NCBI GenBank assembly: GCA_026419785.1
Contig: JAODTK010001110.1
Span: 248,001 to 312,000 of the forward strand
DNA: 64,000 nt
Reading direction: 5' to 3'
DNA from: Sclerodactyla briareus
Lineage: Eukaryota > Echinodermata > Holothuroidea > Dendrochirotida > Sclerodactylidae
Shown: positions 26,405-38,260 of the stretch, one piece after another
How positions within the stretch are numbered: position 1 is the first letter of the stretch
Layout of the letters: each line of letters opens with the position of its first letter
The notes under the pieces: model-generated
Told to the model about the DNA's origin: nothing
The model's database searches: none
What the model saw: only the letters and a program-made list of their open reading frames with translations
Program-made: the position numbers and the translations under genes

Positions 26405-26495
26405 GTAGTAGTAGTAGTAGTTAGTAGTAGTGTAGTAGTAGTAGTAGTAGTAGTATAGTAGTAGTCGTAGTAGTAGCAGTAGTAGTAGTAGTAGC
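26405..26495. repeat. (GTA)n trinucleotide microsatellite
   Basis: About 90 bp of GTA units with scattered single-base interruptions (TTAG, TGTAG, TATAG, TCG, GCA). The valine-rich frame at 26228-26458 runs through it and is not a gene. Confidence 0.95.
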
Positions 26496-26498
26496 TGT

Positions 26499-28046
26499 AC
26501 GGTATAGTAGGCGGTGGTTGAATAGTTACCTCAATCGCGCAATTTCCCAATATCTACAACATACTACAAAACAATAAAAAATAAGCTTAAGTTGTTGACC
26601 TAACTATGATCGCCAGATAACCTATATTCCTGGACTGTTTCTGTTGTTCGTCAACAAGCTAAAAAGCTAAAATTGTCGTAAAACATTTCTTATTAGAAAG
26701 ATGCTTAAATCAACAGCCAACCACCTCTACCACCCACCTTGTTTAATACTTTACGCTTAACATTATTTTTTATTATTATTTCTAATAGATTCTATCAATG
26801 ACGTGGCCCCCGACTTCTATGAGAGCTCCATACATGCCACACACAAACCCCTCAACTTGCCTCTTTAGACCCCCCCCCCCCCCCTCCCCTCCACTTTCAA
26901 TGGGTGGCTGCGCTCTTCATGTTATGAACAGAATGACAATCGTCGTGGCAGAATAGTTCACGAAATGCGGGTTCTCTGCACTTTTTGCTCAATGCGCCAT
27001 GCTGCCTTGAATCCGCCCTCAGCGGAACATTGGTACACGCAGATATTGGGGCAAAACGGAAGGGAAAGATACTGAGAGATTTACACCACATGCATATATA
27101 AGCTATAAATAAATATCTGCTTATTCATTCGGCGCGTCGCCGAGGTCGTCATGTGCCTACTTGAACTGCCCCAGTTAGGAAATAGCTGGTAATAGACCGC
27201 AAGTAGTTGGATTCTCGTGTTTAGGCCCTTTACTATATTGTGAGGCGTAGGTGGCTTTTAACCGTTTTAAAGCGCTCCAACGCCGAGAATTATTCGTAAA
27301 AATTGCACTTTCCAGTTCTGAGGCGTTTTAACCGCCTACGAGTGGCCCCTTCACACGTCAGCGGTGTGCACATTGGCAGGGGTGTAATTAACGTAATCAG
27401 GGCCCCCCAAAGAATAAATCTCATGGTCACCGTAACAAGGAAGATACCCCACCCCCCCGGGCCCCCGCCCCCGCCAGAAAAAAAAATTGAATAATATAAG
27501 TTGTTAAACTAATGTGTGCAGCAGGCTCAGGATCCGGCTGTGAGCTGAATGAGTGATGTGTGAGTAAAGCAAGAGTCTATGAGTAATTTGATCGGTGAGC
27601 TAACATGTCTGGATGTATGATTTATTTGGTGAAGACGTCAATAGCCGCTTGGAATCGTTATAAGCCATTCTATTGCCACTGTCCCGATTATTTCGTCACT
27701 GTGAATGCACACAAGCGACAAGCAAATGCGAACAGGAATCGCCTCAAAATTCGACGAAATTTACATCTCTCATTGGCCTGTGGTGATGCGAATTTACAGA
27801 AATAACCATGTTGTTTCCCCACAGTAGGGTAGGGATTGTGCAAATGTGTGGTGGTGGAACTGCGAAAATCTGCAATTGTTCCTGGTTTGCCTAATCCTCA
27901 GAAATTCGTTGCACTGTGTAGTACTGTACTATAATATCGTTAAAGTAAAATTAGTTCAGAAGAAAGCTAAGACTGCCATTTTAATACTTTCGAGGCTCTC
28001 TGTCGAGCTGTGCAAGCGGAAATAATGAGATCAGGTCGTCAATCCT
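26499..28046. other. Unassigned sequence with C15 run
   Basis: A C15 run lies at 26870-26884, and a C-rich stretch near 27,450-27,475 precedes nine A. No gene was recognised. Confidence 0.45.
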
Positions 28047-28138
28047 GGGGGTAGGAGGGGGAGGGGGGGGGGGAGGGGCGGGCGGGTGGATGGAAGATGG
28101 GGGGTGAGGGGGGGGGGGGAGGGAGGGCGGGTGAGGGA
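28047..28138. repeat. G-rich purine tract, quadruplex prone
   Basis: Contains runs of 11 G (28063-28073) and 12 G (28108-28119) among GGGA, GGGC and GGGT units. Many G runs of three or more with short spacers meet the quadruplex pattern. It is less regular than the GGGGA tract at 10.4 kb. Confidence 0.85.
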
Positions 28139-29940
28139 AGATTGAGAAATGTGAGTACCAGGACATAGATTTGGCGACGACACAAGTTTGGCGGGATTTG
28201 AGGGCCGGAAGGTTATACTAGGCTTTGTATAGGCCCGAGACTGTCATCCGTGATGGCCAATTAGAAGCGGTGGACGGATAAAATGGGATAATCTATAACG
28301 AGGATTGTGCGTCGTATGGCCATTGTTTGCTGTGGAAATAAACCGTTCATATGCAGGAAAGGGCGCATTTCTTTTGAGGGACAGTAAAACTAAATTCCTA
28401 AAAATTCCTAAATGCTAAAATTAAGTAAATATGATTCGGAATTTGCATTTGCCTTTATCACTTTTTTTCATGTTATTTCATAATTTTAATAGGCTCCTAC
28501 TGGACACTTACGAACACAGTTGTAATTCTCGAAAAATTACCCAGACGAAGGCAGCAAGCGTCGGAGTGGATTGCGCTTCAAGGGGTTTCAATTTGGGTTG
28601 TCTAGACAACCAGCAGCCGCAAGTGCCATTAAGAGCTGATGCTACGATTGCTATACCTGCAGCAGTCGTAGCCCTATTCACTTGTTGTGTCGGAAGCACC
28701 AGTTGCAGTGACTGATGGTGGTAACATATAGAAAAAAAAGGGGTACAAACAGACCACGGCAAAAAAAAAATTCTATTTCTTAACAGCCTGGGTAAACATT
28801 TAATCAGAATGGGTGTTTAAAATATATCAAGACTGGGTTAAAACAAATTGACAGGAGGCATTTGTACCCAACACATGAGGTAGAAAAGCATAGCCAACAA
28901 AAATGTAGGAACTAATGGAAATAGAAATCGGAAAACAATTAGCGATTAGAAAGAAGAAAGCCCTATTGCATGCGGATATTTTGGTGGAAAGGAACCCAAT
29001 CCCAGTCACGTGCATGGGCAAACTGATGTGATAGGAACAACTCTTGTTAATCAGTGTTAATTGACAGTTGAGGGACAATTTGGAGCCCAGATCAGATACG
29101 ATACCTATTGCTAGTCTGGGCTAAATACTCCTCAGAATAGGGAAGTTTGTTATTGAAAGGACAAATTCGGTAGGATGTTATTCTACCTATTTTTTTACCG
29201 CCAAAAATGGATTCGGTCGCGCGGGGAAAGGGATTTCAGACGTCGCTTATATCATTTTCAATCCTCCCGATGATGACTAATTAGATTAGAAAAAAAAACA
29301 TACCAGAAGTATGACAAGTCTATCGGAAAATAAGTACAATTTTATGGGGACCTTAGACACATGCTGCTGCAATATAGCTAAATAACAGCTGCCAAAACCT
29401 CTACTGAACTGCAAAAAAGTCAGTTTGTGTTGAAAAATAATTGATCACTCGGATCATGGGGGGGTGGGGGCGCTGCCCCGCCCCGTGGGTAAGCCCCGGT
29501 TAGGCCTACTGAAAAGTTACTCATCCGTTCGATATGCGCCTAAACATCATTAACAATAGCACTTGAGCGAAGGTTTAGCTAGGGCTGTATTACAAGAAAC
29601 GTTCTCCCAAGAGAAGAACGAAAGAAAAACTCACCGGAACAACATGTGACGAAGTGAAGAGAGAAAAAACCTGGCAAGCCAGCTCCTTGAACACTAACAG
29701 ACTTAAAGTGAAGGGAAATGATGAGTGAGCTAGCGAGTATGGGGAGAGTAAAAGCTGACTAACGCGAGGTAGGTAGCATAGCAAACGACGAGATATGTCA
29801 TCAGAAATGAAATCTCTTCTGAGGTAGTGCCGGATCTCCACCACTCAACACCCACCTTACGGTACAAGAGTTCAACTTACGGATCGTGAACCGGTAGCCA
29901 TTTCAGCGAAGGCTCAAATTCCTAGCTCCTTTACATCCAC
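28139..29940. other. Unassigned sequence
   Basis: Holds TAGGCCTA at 29501-29508. The overlapping frames at 28431-28762 and the minus-strand frames at 28827-29078 and 29590-29844 have no recognisable domain. Confidence 0.45.
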
Positions 29941-30080
29941 TTTTGGGTGGTCGTTGTAACCGGTTGTGAGAGATCATGTAACAATCGATCCTAATACTGA
30001 GTGCAACACAAACTGTTTTCGACATGGTTTGGATGGGCGGTTCGAGTCCGTCCTCTGGGGAGGAGATATTCGTCCAAAAA
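29941..30080 (+). repeat. tRNA-like (Pol III) SINE fragment
   Basis: Box B GGTTCGAGTCC (30039-30049) lies in a complete T-arm shape: a 5-bp stem (30036-30040 with 30048-30052, one G-T pair) and a 7-nt loop TTCGAGT. It is followed by CTCTGGGGAGGAGATATTCGTCC. The upstream GGTTGTGAGAGATCATGTAAC stretch may be a diverged head, but I could not place a standard box A at tRNA distance. A real tRNA gene is unlikely because no acceptor stem or anticodon arm fits. A SINE or similar Pol III-derived repeat is the best reading. Confidence 0.4.
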
Positions 30081-32699
30081 TAGTTGCATCAACCTCTAGC
30101 ATGGACCCACAGGAGATCGAGACCGTCAGGCCGAAAAAGCTGCTCACAAATAGAATACACTACTAAACACCTCAAAGAGATAAAAAGAAGAGTTTCAATG
30201 ATATATATGTTCAGTCATTGCTAGTTCCTCACATGAGATTTTGATGCCTCCAGATTCTTTCCCAAACCCAGCGTAGTTCAGAAGAAGCAAAAGGAACGGT
30301 ACCGGTGCCCTCCCCGAACCCGAACAGAGACAATGAGCCTTTATGAGGACATCTCGTTCCTATTTTTTGGAGGTTTTTTTTTCTTTTCATCCCAATCCAG
30401 GAGGGAATGTCAAATTCTGGAATAACATATTCCTGTAACATATCCTGGTCTGCTGGTAGAGGTAGATATGGAAGTGACGTAATCGATTAGCACCTTGTCA
30501 GACACCATAATCTGATAAGTGGGCCTAGACATATATAAAAGAGTCAGGGAAACGCATACAGTCGCGCGTCAGTTAAGTCAACAGCAATAAGAAGAATCAT
30601 ATTCCCGTTTCTGTCACTGAAAACCGCAACATTCAGAATAATCGCAATAACGCCCATCATATAGCGTTAGAACAGCGTGCGACACAACCACAATGAAGAC
30701 CTAATAAGCCATGGTGGCTCCTGTCAGAGACGGCAACAGACACTTCTATACTATTTAGGCAGCCTTGGAAGATGTGTCCGCTGTTAGGAACGGCTCGCTC
30801 ATAAATACCAGACGTCATCCGAGCAAGGCGAAGGTTCCGTGTACCTTTTCACCGAACAAGGGCGCAACCATGCACTAGGGGGGTCCGGGGGTCATGACTA
30901 CCCAAACTTTTGGGAAGGCCCCCATACATAATGATTTTTTCACACACAAAATGTTTCCCATCACTGCTTCGGACCCCCCAAATTGATCTTGACCCCCAAC
31001 TTTCGGACAGGGCTGCGCCCTTTTCGCCAAATGATGGTCAAATGTTCGGACTGTTCAAGGAGCTCTGTCCAACGTTGCACACTGGAGTCCCAGAAATTAA
31101 AAGACTGGATCTTGCGTAGGTGGATAATTGGATCCCTGACAAGTCAACGTTTCAGCAATAGGCCTATTCGTCATGTTCTGTATTAAGTGGAGTGCCTTTT
31201 ATCCATCCATGTCGTTCATAAGTATAAGAAGAGGGGGGGGGGGGAGGTCCAGAGTGTACTGCCTTTACTATGTTCGTGAACCGTCGAGAAATGAATTACA
31301 ACAGAAGGTAGTAACAAATGTGTCCTTCTCTTTGTTATCTCGAATCTTTCAGTCCGCAGTACCAGCAAAACACAGGTTACCATGCTTCGTCCTGCAGCTG
31401 CAACCCGTCGAGGATGTCCAGCAACCCCGCGCACAATCCTGAAAGGATCCGCATTTCGTTACCCCCTGAAAATGATGGAGCTTTCTCCTTCTGTGCTCCA
31501 TATTGCTGGAGTCAAATAAAAAGATCCTGAACAATATGCATCCGGCAAGTTTCCGGACAACCTGTTCCGGTGCTCTTAACAATGATGGTAATGTCGCCCA
31601 AGAATTAGAATTCATTATATCTAGCAGATAGGAGATTCCCAATTCATCCTGATGCTTTTCTCAGGGTTTCAGCATTCTAACTTCCACAACATCTTTTTGA
31701 AAAGGCTCCACTGCATGTTATCCAGCATCCATGAATCGCATCTTAATTACAGTACGCATAATGTAGGAACCTGTTGCGCGATGCTGCATGGCGGGTAACG
31801 TGGCCGGGGTTATATAACGGATTAGTGTGGCCTTTACTATATACCAATTCCCATTTCACCCAACCACTTGGGATACCCCATCTCAGAACAATCGATCATG
31901 AGCAGACGAACACCTGTCTACGTGGTTTTCTGAAAGAAATGAGTGGAACTTACAGCATCTTCAATTACCAGAAACGATCTGTCTCGATGTGGTCCATCGA
32001 TTTATGTAAGATTCGTGATGGCGAGTTCGACGTACCACCACGTACATAACCATATAATTGTCTCATCCGACAGTTGTCAGTCAGTGGTGCGTCCCACGTT
32101 TATTAGTGTTCGTTGATGATTGATAGCTGTTTGTTCCCTATTCCCATGGAATCTGACTTTTCCCACTTAATGGATGTCATGAATATTTTATTTTATTTTT
32201 ATCCTTGTCATAAAACAGAGGGGATATCATACAGATAATGAAATATGTCGCCACTGTTAGAGTCCTTGATGAGGGTAAATCGGTAAGAAGGGTTCCTGGG
32301 GGCGGGGGTGCTGCTACAATGGCAATAATATCTTTACCCGCCTGGTATTTATTTCTCCAAATGAAACAAAGAAACATCTATGAGTAAATACCTCAGTGGT
32401 TGATTGCTAAAAAAAGTAGCTTCGAACTGACAATTCCCATATTTATAGATTTTAATGACTTTCTGAAAGTTATCCGACTAATCGCCCAACCAACTAACCG
32501 ACATGAAGAGATTTATGATGGATTGACTCTGAACATGACAATCATTAGGCGGGGTCGGTGCAAATGATTTCTGAGATTTAATATTCAATATTTTCTATTA
32601 GCAGTTCCTCGTACGCAGGGTATTAGGTAAGGTTATTTGCGAGTCACAATACCTGATGCTTGACACATCGTTCATATCATCGATATCTGATGTGATGTC
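30081..32699. other. Unassigned sequence
   Basis: Contains the promoter-like site at 30.53 kb, a G12 run at 31233-31244 and TAGGCCTA at 31159-31166. No coding region was recognised. Confidence 0.45.
30532..30575 (+). promoter_or_regulatory. TATA box and initiator-like sequence
   Basis: TATATAAAAG at 30532-30541 is a strong TATA match. A pyrimidine/CA start site is available 28 bp downstream (ATACAGT, A at 30560), and a second one (TCAGT, A at 30571) lies 39 bp downstream. The spacing of the first fits a Pol II core promoter. No ORF, LTR boundary or primer-binding site was recognised downstream, so it could be a relic of an LTR or chance in AT-rich DNA. Confidence 0.28.
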
Positions 32700-33060
32700 A
32701 TTTCGCGTCTAGAATATTCTCGATTTATCCAATAGTTTTGATACACTGGACCACGATGTTTTACTCGATAAACTTCATGAACACTTTGTTCGAAAGCTAC
32801 CTTTCCGATCGATTACACTTTGGCAGTATAAAATATGTCAGCTCTGTTCCTAATCCTATTAGTGGTAGTGTTTCCCAAAGCTCTAGACTAGGCCCATTAC
32901 TGTTTATTATTCAGGTCAATGATCTATACAGTCCGCGACAATTAAGGTTCACGTTAATTTCAATTACTGATGACACAAAAATTCTTTCCATCCGAGCAAA
33001 GACATCAATATCTTTTAGACAACTTTCAAACCATATCAACATGACGATATAATATGTTGA
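32700..33060 (+). mobile_element. LINE fragment: reverse-transcriptase palm region
   Basis: Starting at 32716 one frame reads ILDLSNS and then FDTLDHDVLLDKL, the box A region of non-LTR reverse transcriptases (DLSKAFDTVDHxxLLxKL). One frame over, from about 32,792, it continues as ESYLSDR, VSSVPNPISGSVSQSSRLGP (the GVPQGSxLGP block), LLFIIQVNDLYS (LLFxIYINDL) and TDDTKIL (the FADDTxI catalytic block, with A replaced by T). Box order and spacing are right. There is at least one frameshift and the ADD triad is altered, so it is inactive. It ends near 33,040, where a diverged repeat begins. The group is probably CR1/Jockey-like. Confidence 0.82.
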
Positions 33061-33340
33061 GTTTCGTAACGAATTAAGAGCCCACCCTGAGATCGATTGA
33101 CCATTTGACCTAAACTTCCCAACAAACAGTCATACATATGTTCATCGGTAAAAAAAAAAAATAAAAAAAAAAAAAATCTCATCATACTACTCGCCGATTT
33201 CGCTCTTTCTGCCGATGATCCGCTCATGTAGCTTCTAAATTTGCGTAATATATCAACATAAAATAGTCTATTACCATCCACATAAGTACATGTCGCATTT
33301 AAACTATTCTAATCAGGGGTTTCAACGTACACTCTAAGTG
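33038..33340. repeat. Diverged direct repeat, copy 1
   Basis: This copy shares a colinear series of words with the segment at 34,270-34,600: ATGACGATA, GAATTAAGAGCCCACCCTGA / GAATTGAGAACCCGCCCTGA, CCTAAAC, ATTTCGCTCT, GATGATCCG and TTTGCATAATAT-like. The offset is about 1,250 bp. It begins where the reverse-transcriptase fragment stops and contains an A-rich patch (33,151-33,176). The family is unknown. Confidence 0.7.
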
Positions 33341-34269
33341 TATTCTTGTCACATTGAATAGAATACTATCAGAGAAGACCTGAACAGATTCTAGTTAAAT
33401 ATTCAACTAGATTTGTGTTGTTTCCCTCCTGTTCCCGCTCAACACATTCTCGTTTAATGGTTTCGTTTTGCATCGGTGAAACCGATAGCCCGTGTAACTC
33501 GGTGATTCCAGTGAAAACAGAGTTTTTATTTCCGTGTTTTTGTCTGCACTGCAGCCAGCGACCGCTCACAGGCTTCAAAACATGGCAACATCTAGATTCA
33601 GAATAAAGAGAAGTTCTTGCAACCACTGCTTCGAAACTGGATACCGTAGTCACATCATCCGAATAGGAGAAATTGTATTAGGTTGGGATCACTCTGTTCA
33701 TAGATGATAACACAATTGCGATCCATTCTGACAGAAATTCATAACCACAAATAATGAAAAAGAAAGGAAAAAAAAAACGCACCCGCGTTTTTGGCAAACT
33801 TTGTGATTTTTAGTGCTGATAGAAGATCAGTAGTAATCGGACTTAAGGTCCGAAACAGAAGAAAAGTGTCATTTCCGACAGCCAGACGACCACGAAAGTG
33901 TTAGCTCTGATTAGATTTAATGGGGGCGCTCTTTCATATGTCCGAGCGTCAGCTCTGAATCATTTCGTTGGTACGATGCACCATAACGTATGTTCCGATC
34001 ATTTCACACATGTTAGTTCCGCGAATCGATGTTTTAATGAGGGCGCATGTTCAAGTGCTCGCATTCAAAGTGTGCTAAGGTGGACCTTTCGTCGAGATGT
34101 TGCTAAAGTTTTGCATAATTGGTTGTCGAACTATTGTTAGTAACTCGGAGGTAGGGTGCTACCTTTCGCAGATTGTAAACAATCGAATTCTACATCCAAT
34201 TGTTCATACGGCCTGTTAAATTCTAAAAAAGAAGGCCGGTTGGAGGGTTCGTTCCTATCAATCGTATCA
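33341..34269. other. Unassigned sequence between the diverged repeats
   Basis: No gene was recognised. The frames at 33369-33653 (-) and 33898-34140 (+) lack family features. Confidence 0.45.
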
Positions 34270-34600
34270 AAATGACGATACATTTTTTCCTCAAGTTAGG
34301 TGTTGCTTGAGATTTGTACCGAATTGAGAACCCGCCCTGAGATTGTATCCTGTAGCCTAAACATTCCAGCATACAGTTCATACAAGATACAAACATTCAT
34401 TCTGGAAAACTTTAAAAAATAACTTCCACTTATACTGCTTGCCTATTTCGCTCTCCTTTTTTTTTTGCAGATGATCCGTCTATGCATGTATCTAAGGGAT
34501 TTGCATAATATAATAGCCGAAATCGTTTCATACACCACCCACGCTGAAACAGGTCGCTATTTAAATATCTTAATCCCCTCTGCAATGCGAACTTTGAATG
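34270..34600. repeat. Diverged direct repeat, copy 2
   Basis: Partner of the copy at 33,038-33,340. Upstream sequences of the two copies do not match, so the left boundary near 33,038/34,270 is fairly sharp. The right ends fade near TTAAATA/TTAAACTA. The copies differ at many positions, so the duplication or the two insertions are old. Confidence 0.7.
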
Positions 34601-36097
34601 ATCCACTAAAAATGCATATCACCCGATAAACGAATTATTGGTTTGTTCGTTGGCTTCACGTTGTTTTCTGCTCGACAAATCACGTCAAAGTACTCGTTCA
34701 CTCGATATGGCAGTATGGAATTGAGGCTAATCATGTCTGATCCCAATCAGGTATAGGATCATTGGGAAGTTGGGGTTGTGAGATTTACCTCTCCCTTCTG
34801 CAGAATCTTACCGAAGTGGGGAAGTTGCTAAAATATTCTCTCCACAGAAGCCTCGACTTGAACAGTGTTGAATGGAATAGAATTATTCAAAACGGAAACG
34901 AACTTCATTTCATTTTGGAGAATTTGTTCAGGGTGAAAACAACGAGTTCTGTTGTAGGTATAGAAGCTTGCCTATAATGTCGTCGGTATATTTACAGCGT
35001 AGCACATAGTCAGGTGCAGATCTATCAGTCTATAAACCTATGATTGTGTCGCAGTGGTCCGCTGAATTGAAGTTGTTTATTTGCGTAACCTTCGTACATC
35101 GATGATCTCGTTTAAGTTGAACCGGCCCCTCGCTAAACTTCACAATCTACAGTATAGGCTACGTCACGCAACCCTCAGAGCCTACCATGGGTATATAGGT
35201 CTATCTGGGAACGCCTACATCAGACAAACAATCAGACACTACTGTCTGAGTCTGTTCTGTCTGCCTGCCTGACCATATATGTCCATTCACCACGTTTCAG
35301 ATTATATAATTAACCTCTGTAACGATTTCGCTCCAGGCAGGGGGTGTAGGCGATTCCGGTTTCCAGTCCCGTTGGAATCTTTTCCACTTGATAGAATACC
35401 GTAGGATTCCGATAGTTTACTGGACGTTCAAAATGGAAGCCTGTCACCCTTTCCGCTTCGAGCGACGCCTTCCATATCAAATCACAGAGTGGCCTTGACT
35501 GGAATAAGGATAGGTCGGAATGTTGCACGAAGAGTACATCGTATTGTGTCCGACATTGGTCGAATAAGTGTGCATATCAGTGTTGTGTAGCAATATATTC
35601 TACTCCAATGACGCTGTAAAAACCCAACGCATTGGAATAGCAGTGATGATATCCCATTAGCGGAGCTGCAATCGCTTTGAAGGAGGAAAGTTGATGGAAC
35701 TTGACATCGTGTAGGCTGGCCTTAGGTCCCAGCCAGGGGTGATCCTATTCTTAGGTAGCTCATCTCACAACGAATACGTGCATGGAAGCTTTGCACGACT
35801 AAATGGAGTGATGTAAGATGAGGCTGGGAATCACTAAGACACACTAGATATTGAGTGGAGCGTCGTCAGTAAATTACAAACATCAGTGATTATAGGAGGG
35901 GAGAGTGTAATGGCCAAAACGGCATCGCTCGAGAAAGTCAATTGGCACCGGTTACCTGGGTGAACATTTCTTGTATCTCATTTTATCTACCGAGACATAT
36001 CCTACACTATTTTCAAAACGTTATAGGGGAGGTTAAAGCGACATCGAGCAGATGAGTGGTGCAGATGAGTGGGTCTCCAATATGTACCAATAACACC
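34601..36097. other. Unassigned sequence
   Basis: No gene was recognised. GCAGATGAGTGG occurs twice around 36,045-36,070, just before the 195-bp tandem repeat. Confidence 0.45.
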
Positions 36098-36490
36098 GTC
36101 ACCATCTTTACCCTCCATATACCAGATCATCCATTGCCTGTTCATTCGGTGTTTTTGGGTGACGTTCTAGAAATCCCTAAGTTGGTACCAAACACAGATG
36201 GAGTATAGTCTGACGGAAGGATACTCAACTACAGTGATCCATCCTACAGCCGTAGTATCAGTGGGATCGTATACGTGTACGCTCAAAATTGTGTCACCAC
36301 CTTTACCCTCCATATACCAGATCATCCATTGCCTGTTCATTCGGTGTTTTTGGGTGACGTTCTAGAAATCCCTAAGTTGGTACCAAACACAGATGGAGTA
36401 TAGTCTGACGGAAGGATACTCAACTACAGTGATCCATCCTACAGCCCTAGTTACCAGTGGGATCGTATACGTGTACACTCAACATTGTGT
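36098..36490. repeat. Near-identical 195-bp tandem duplication
   Basis: GTCACCA followed by CTTTACCCTCCATATACC begins at 36098 and again at 36293. The units (36098-36292 and 36293-36490) match base for base over most of their length. The visible differences are a C/T at the start, CCGTAGTATCAG against CCCTAGTTACCAG, and a few bases in the last 20. Such high identity implies a recent duplication or gene conversion, or an assembly artefact. No coding content was recognised in the unit. Confidence 0.95.
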
Positions 36491-36786
36491 AACGCTACAC
36501 GATGTTATTTAGTGAAATCATTGAAGGAATGTTCCAGAATCGCCATTGCTAATCAGCCAATTGAATGACAGCAGTGTATATCTGCGATTACAACAAAAGT
36601 AAAAAGTCCATTGACATTGTACCTATGTTAAGGAACATATTGGGAATATGTTATCCCTGTTAGGTATGATCGGATAAACATTCGTGAGATCCCATTTCGA
36701 GTTTACAGTTGAAACATGGAGACCGCTAATGGCGCATGCTGGAGACACCGCCAGTCACACGGCTGTTGGTGGACGGTAACACGTCA
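36491..36786. other. Unassigned sequence
   Basis: Nothing was recognised. Confidence 0.45.
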
Positions 36787-37894
36787 CAGCCGGAGCGTAG
36801 CGAAGGGTTGATAATGGAGGGGGGGGGGGGGGTGTAGAGATTACGGTATGTTTCGCCTACGGATCTGGCAATGGTGACTGATATGGGGTCACCATTGCCA
36901 GATGGGGGGTCTATGGGGAGGGTGTCCCCTCCCTTTGGAATTTTTTTTTATAATAAAATTGGGTGTTCAGTAATTACTGGACCCCGCTCACCACGTAAAA
37001 AAAAAAAATTCTGCCCGAATCCTAATAAACAATGGGCGCCGAATCTTACTGCAGCATCGCGGTGTGATTTCATGAAACAGAAACCCACACACTGCGCGCA
37101 TGTTTTACACTCAATGGTGCAATTTCTGCAAATTTTCGGCCATCAGTACAACTTTCAACAGTCTTTCCACTTTGCATTAGAGAATATTCGCTAACCAAAT
37201 TTCAACTTATTCTGTGCCCAAAGTTGGTAGTTTCCTGCCCGAATTTTTCGATCTAAAGAAACTGTTGGGGGGGGGGGGGGGCTGCCCTTCTATCTCTCGC
37301 CTTGTATTGTAGCTATGCCGCTGATTTCCCGCCTAAAACGTTTCATTGTTAAGTTTCTGGGAATTTTTTTTTAGTTGTTTCCAGCTAAATGGCTTGAAAA
37401 AATGTATGTATCTTTGGAATATCGGAACCAGAAACAAAAACTGTCAAAGAACTGTAAAACTCATGATAAAAAGAATGTCAAACGCAACCCTTTTTTTCCC
37501 CCCTTCGAATTGCCTGAAAACAACTCGGTCACCGTCCGAAGACACCGACGCGACGGGCCGTCACATTATCATTTTTGGCCGGACGTGCCAATCTCTTGCC
37601 GACGCTGAATGGGCCAATCAAATGAGAAGCCAAAAGTCGAAATAGCCGATAATAAAGTCTGGCTTCCGTTTTTTTTCTTTCTATTCCACTTCCGGTCCCT
37701 GTCTTCCGCTCCACTCCCTTACTTCCCTTTCCCTTTCTTTTCTTTCTTTCCCTCGTCTTTTACTCCTCCCTTTTTTTTCCTCTTCCTTTTCTTCCTCTTT
37801 CTCCTTATTGCCATCAGACCGAAAATTTGCCGACAGCGACAAAATTATTGGGGGGGGGGGTTGTTGAACCCCCCCCCCGCTCACTACGGCCCTG
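36787..37894. mobile_element. Candidate DNA transposon with hairpins and G/C runs
   Basis: The left end reads CAGCCGGAGCGTAGCGAAGGG, and the right end on the other strand reads CAGGGCCGTAGTGAGCGGG. These look like imperfect terminal inverted repeats of the CAGGG(G)CGTAG type. Inside are a G14 run (36819-36832), a perfect 16-bp inverted repeat (36863-36878 with 36888-36903), a G16 run (37267-37282) and a G11/C10 hairpin (37850-37878). No transposase was recognised; the frame at 37609-37962 is a phenylalanine-rich by-product of a pyrimidine tract. The ends are only partly complementary and I found no target duplication, so the boundaries are tentative. Confidence 0.4.
36863..36903. repeat. Perfect 16-bp inverted repeat (hairpin)
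   Basis: ATCTGGCAATGGTGAC and its exact reverse complement are separated by 9 nt (36879-36887). A perfect 16-bp stem is very unlikely by chance. It lies next to G-rich sequence at the left of the candidate element. Confidence 0.93.
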
Positions 37895-38160
37895 TACACA
37901 GCTCTAGTGTGTTATTCCACAAAACGCAGGAAAGGTGTGTTACTGCTATCTACAAGTTTTGAACACACGTATATTTTTTTGCAGTGTGAAAAAGTTCAGT
38001 CGAAAATGCCAAGGCCCAAGCGTTTCCTGCAAGTTCTACAGAAGCCTGCGACCAGAAACCTCGAATGAAAAAATATGGGGATATATCAAAATGTCAAGCC
38101 TAGGGAGCAAAGCCTAATTCCAGAGAACAGTCACAGTATTTCAGTGATGCTACATACGAT
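37895..38160. other. Unassigned sequence
   Basis: Nothing was recognised. Confidence 0.4.
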
Positions 38161-38260
38161 CCAACGTAACCAAGTTGTTTGAGAATATGATCAGAAAGTT
38201 GAAACCCAAAGGTTGTGGGTTCGGGCCCTAGCGAAGCGTGTTTTGTGTGTGTGTGTCTAT
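38161..38260 (+). repeat. tRNA-like SINE head with (GT)n
   Basis: Box B GGTTCGGGCCC begins at 38218 inside a T-arm-like stem (four of five pairs with one G-T). About 45 bp upstream, TAACCAAGTTGTTTGAG resembles box A, and the spacing is close to that of tRNA-derived promoters. A short (GT)n run follows at about 38,242-38,257. The acceptor stem is not conserved, so a SINE or tRNA pseudogene is more likely than a working tRNA gene. Confidence 0.4.

Noticed and set aside
26228..26458. Valine-rich C-terminal frame
   Set aside because: Encoded by the GTA microsatellite.
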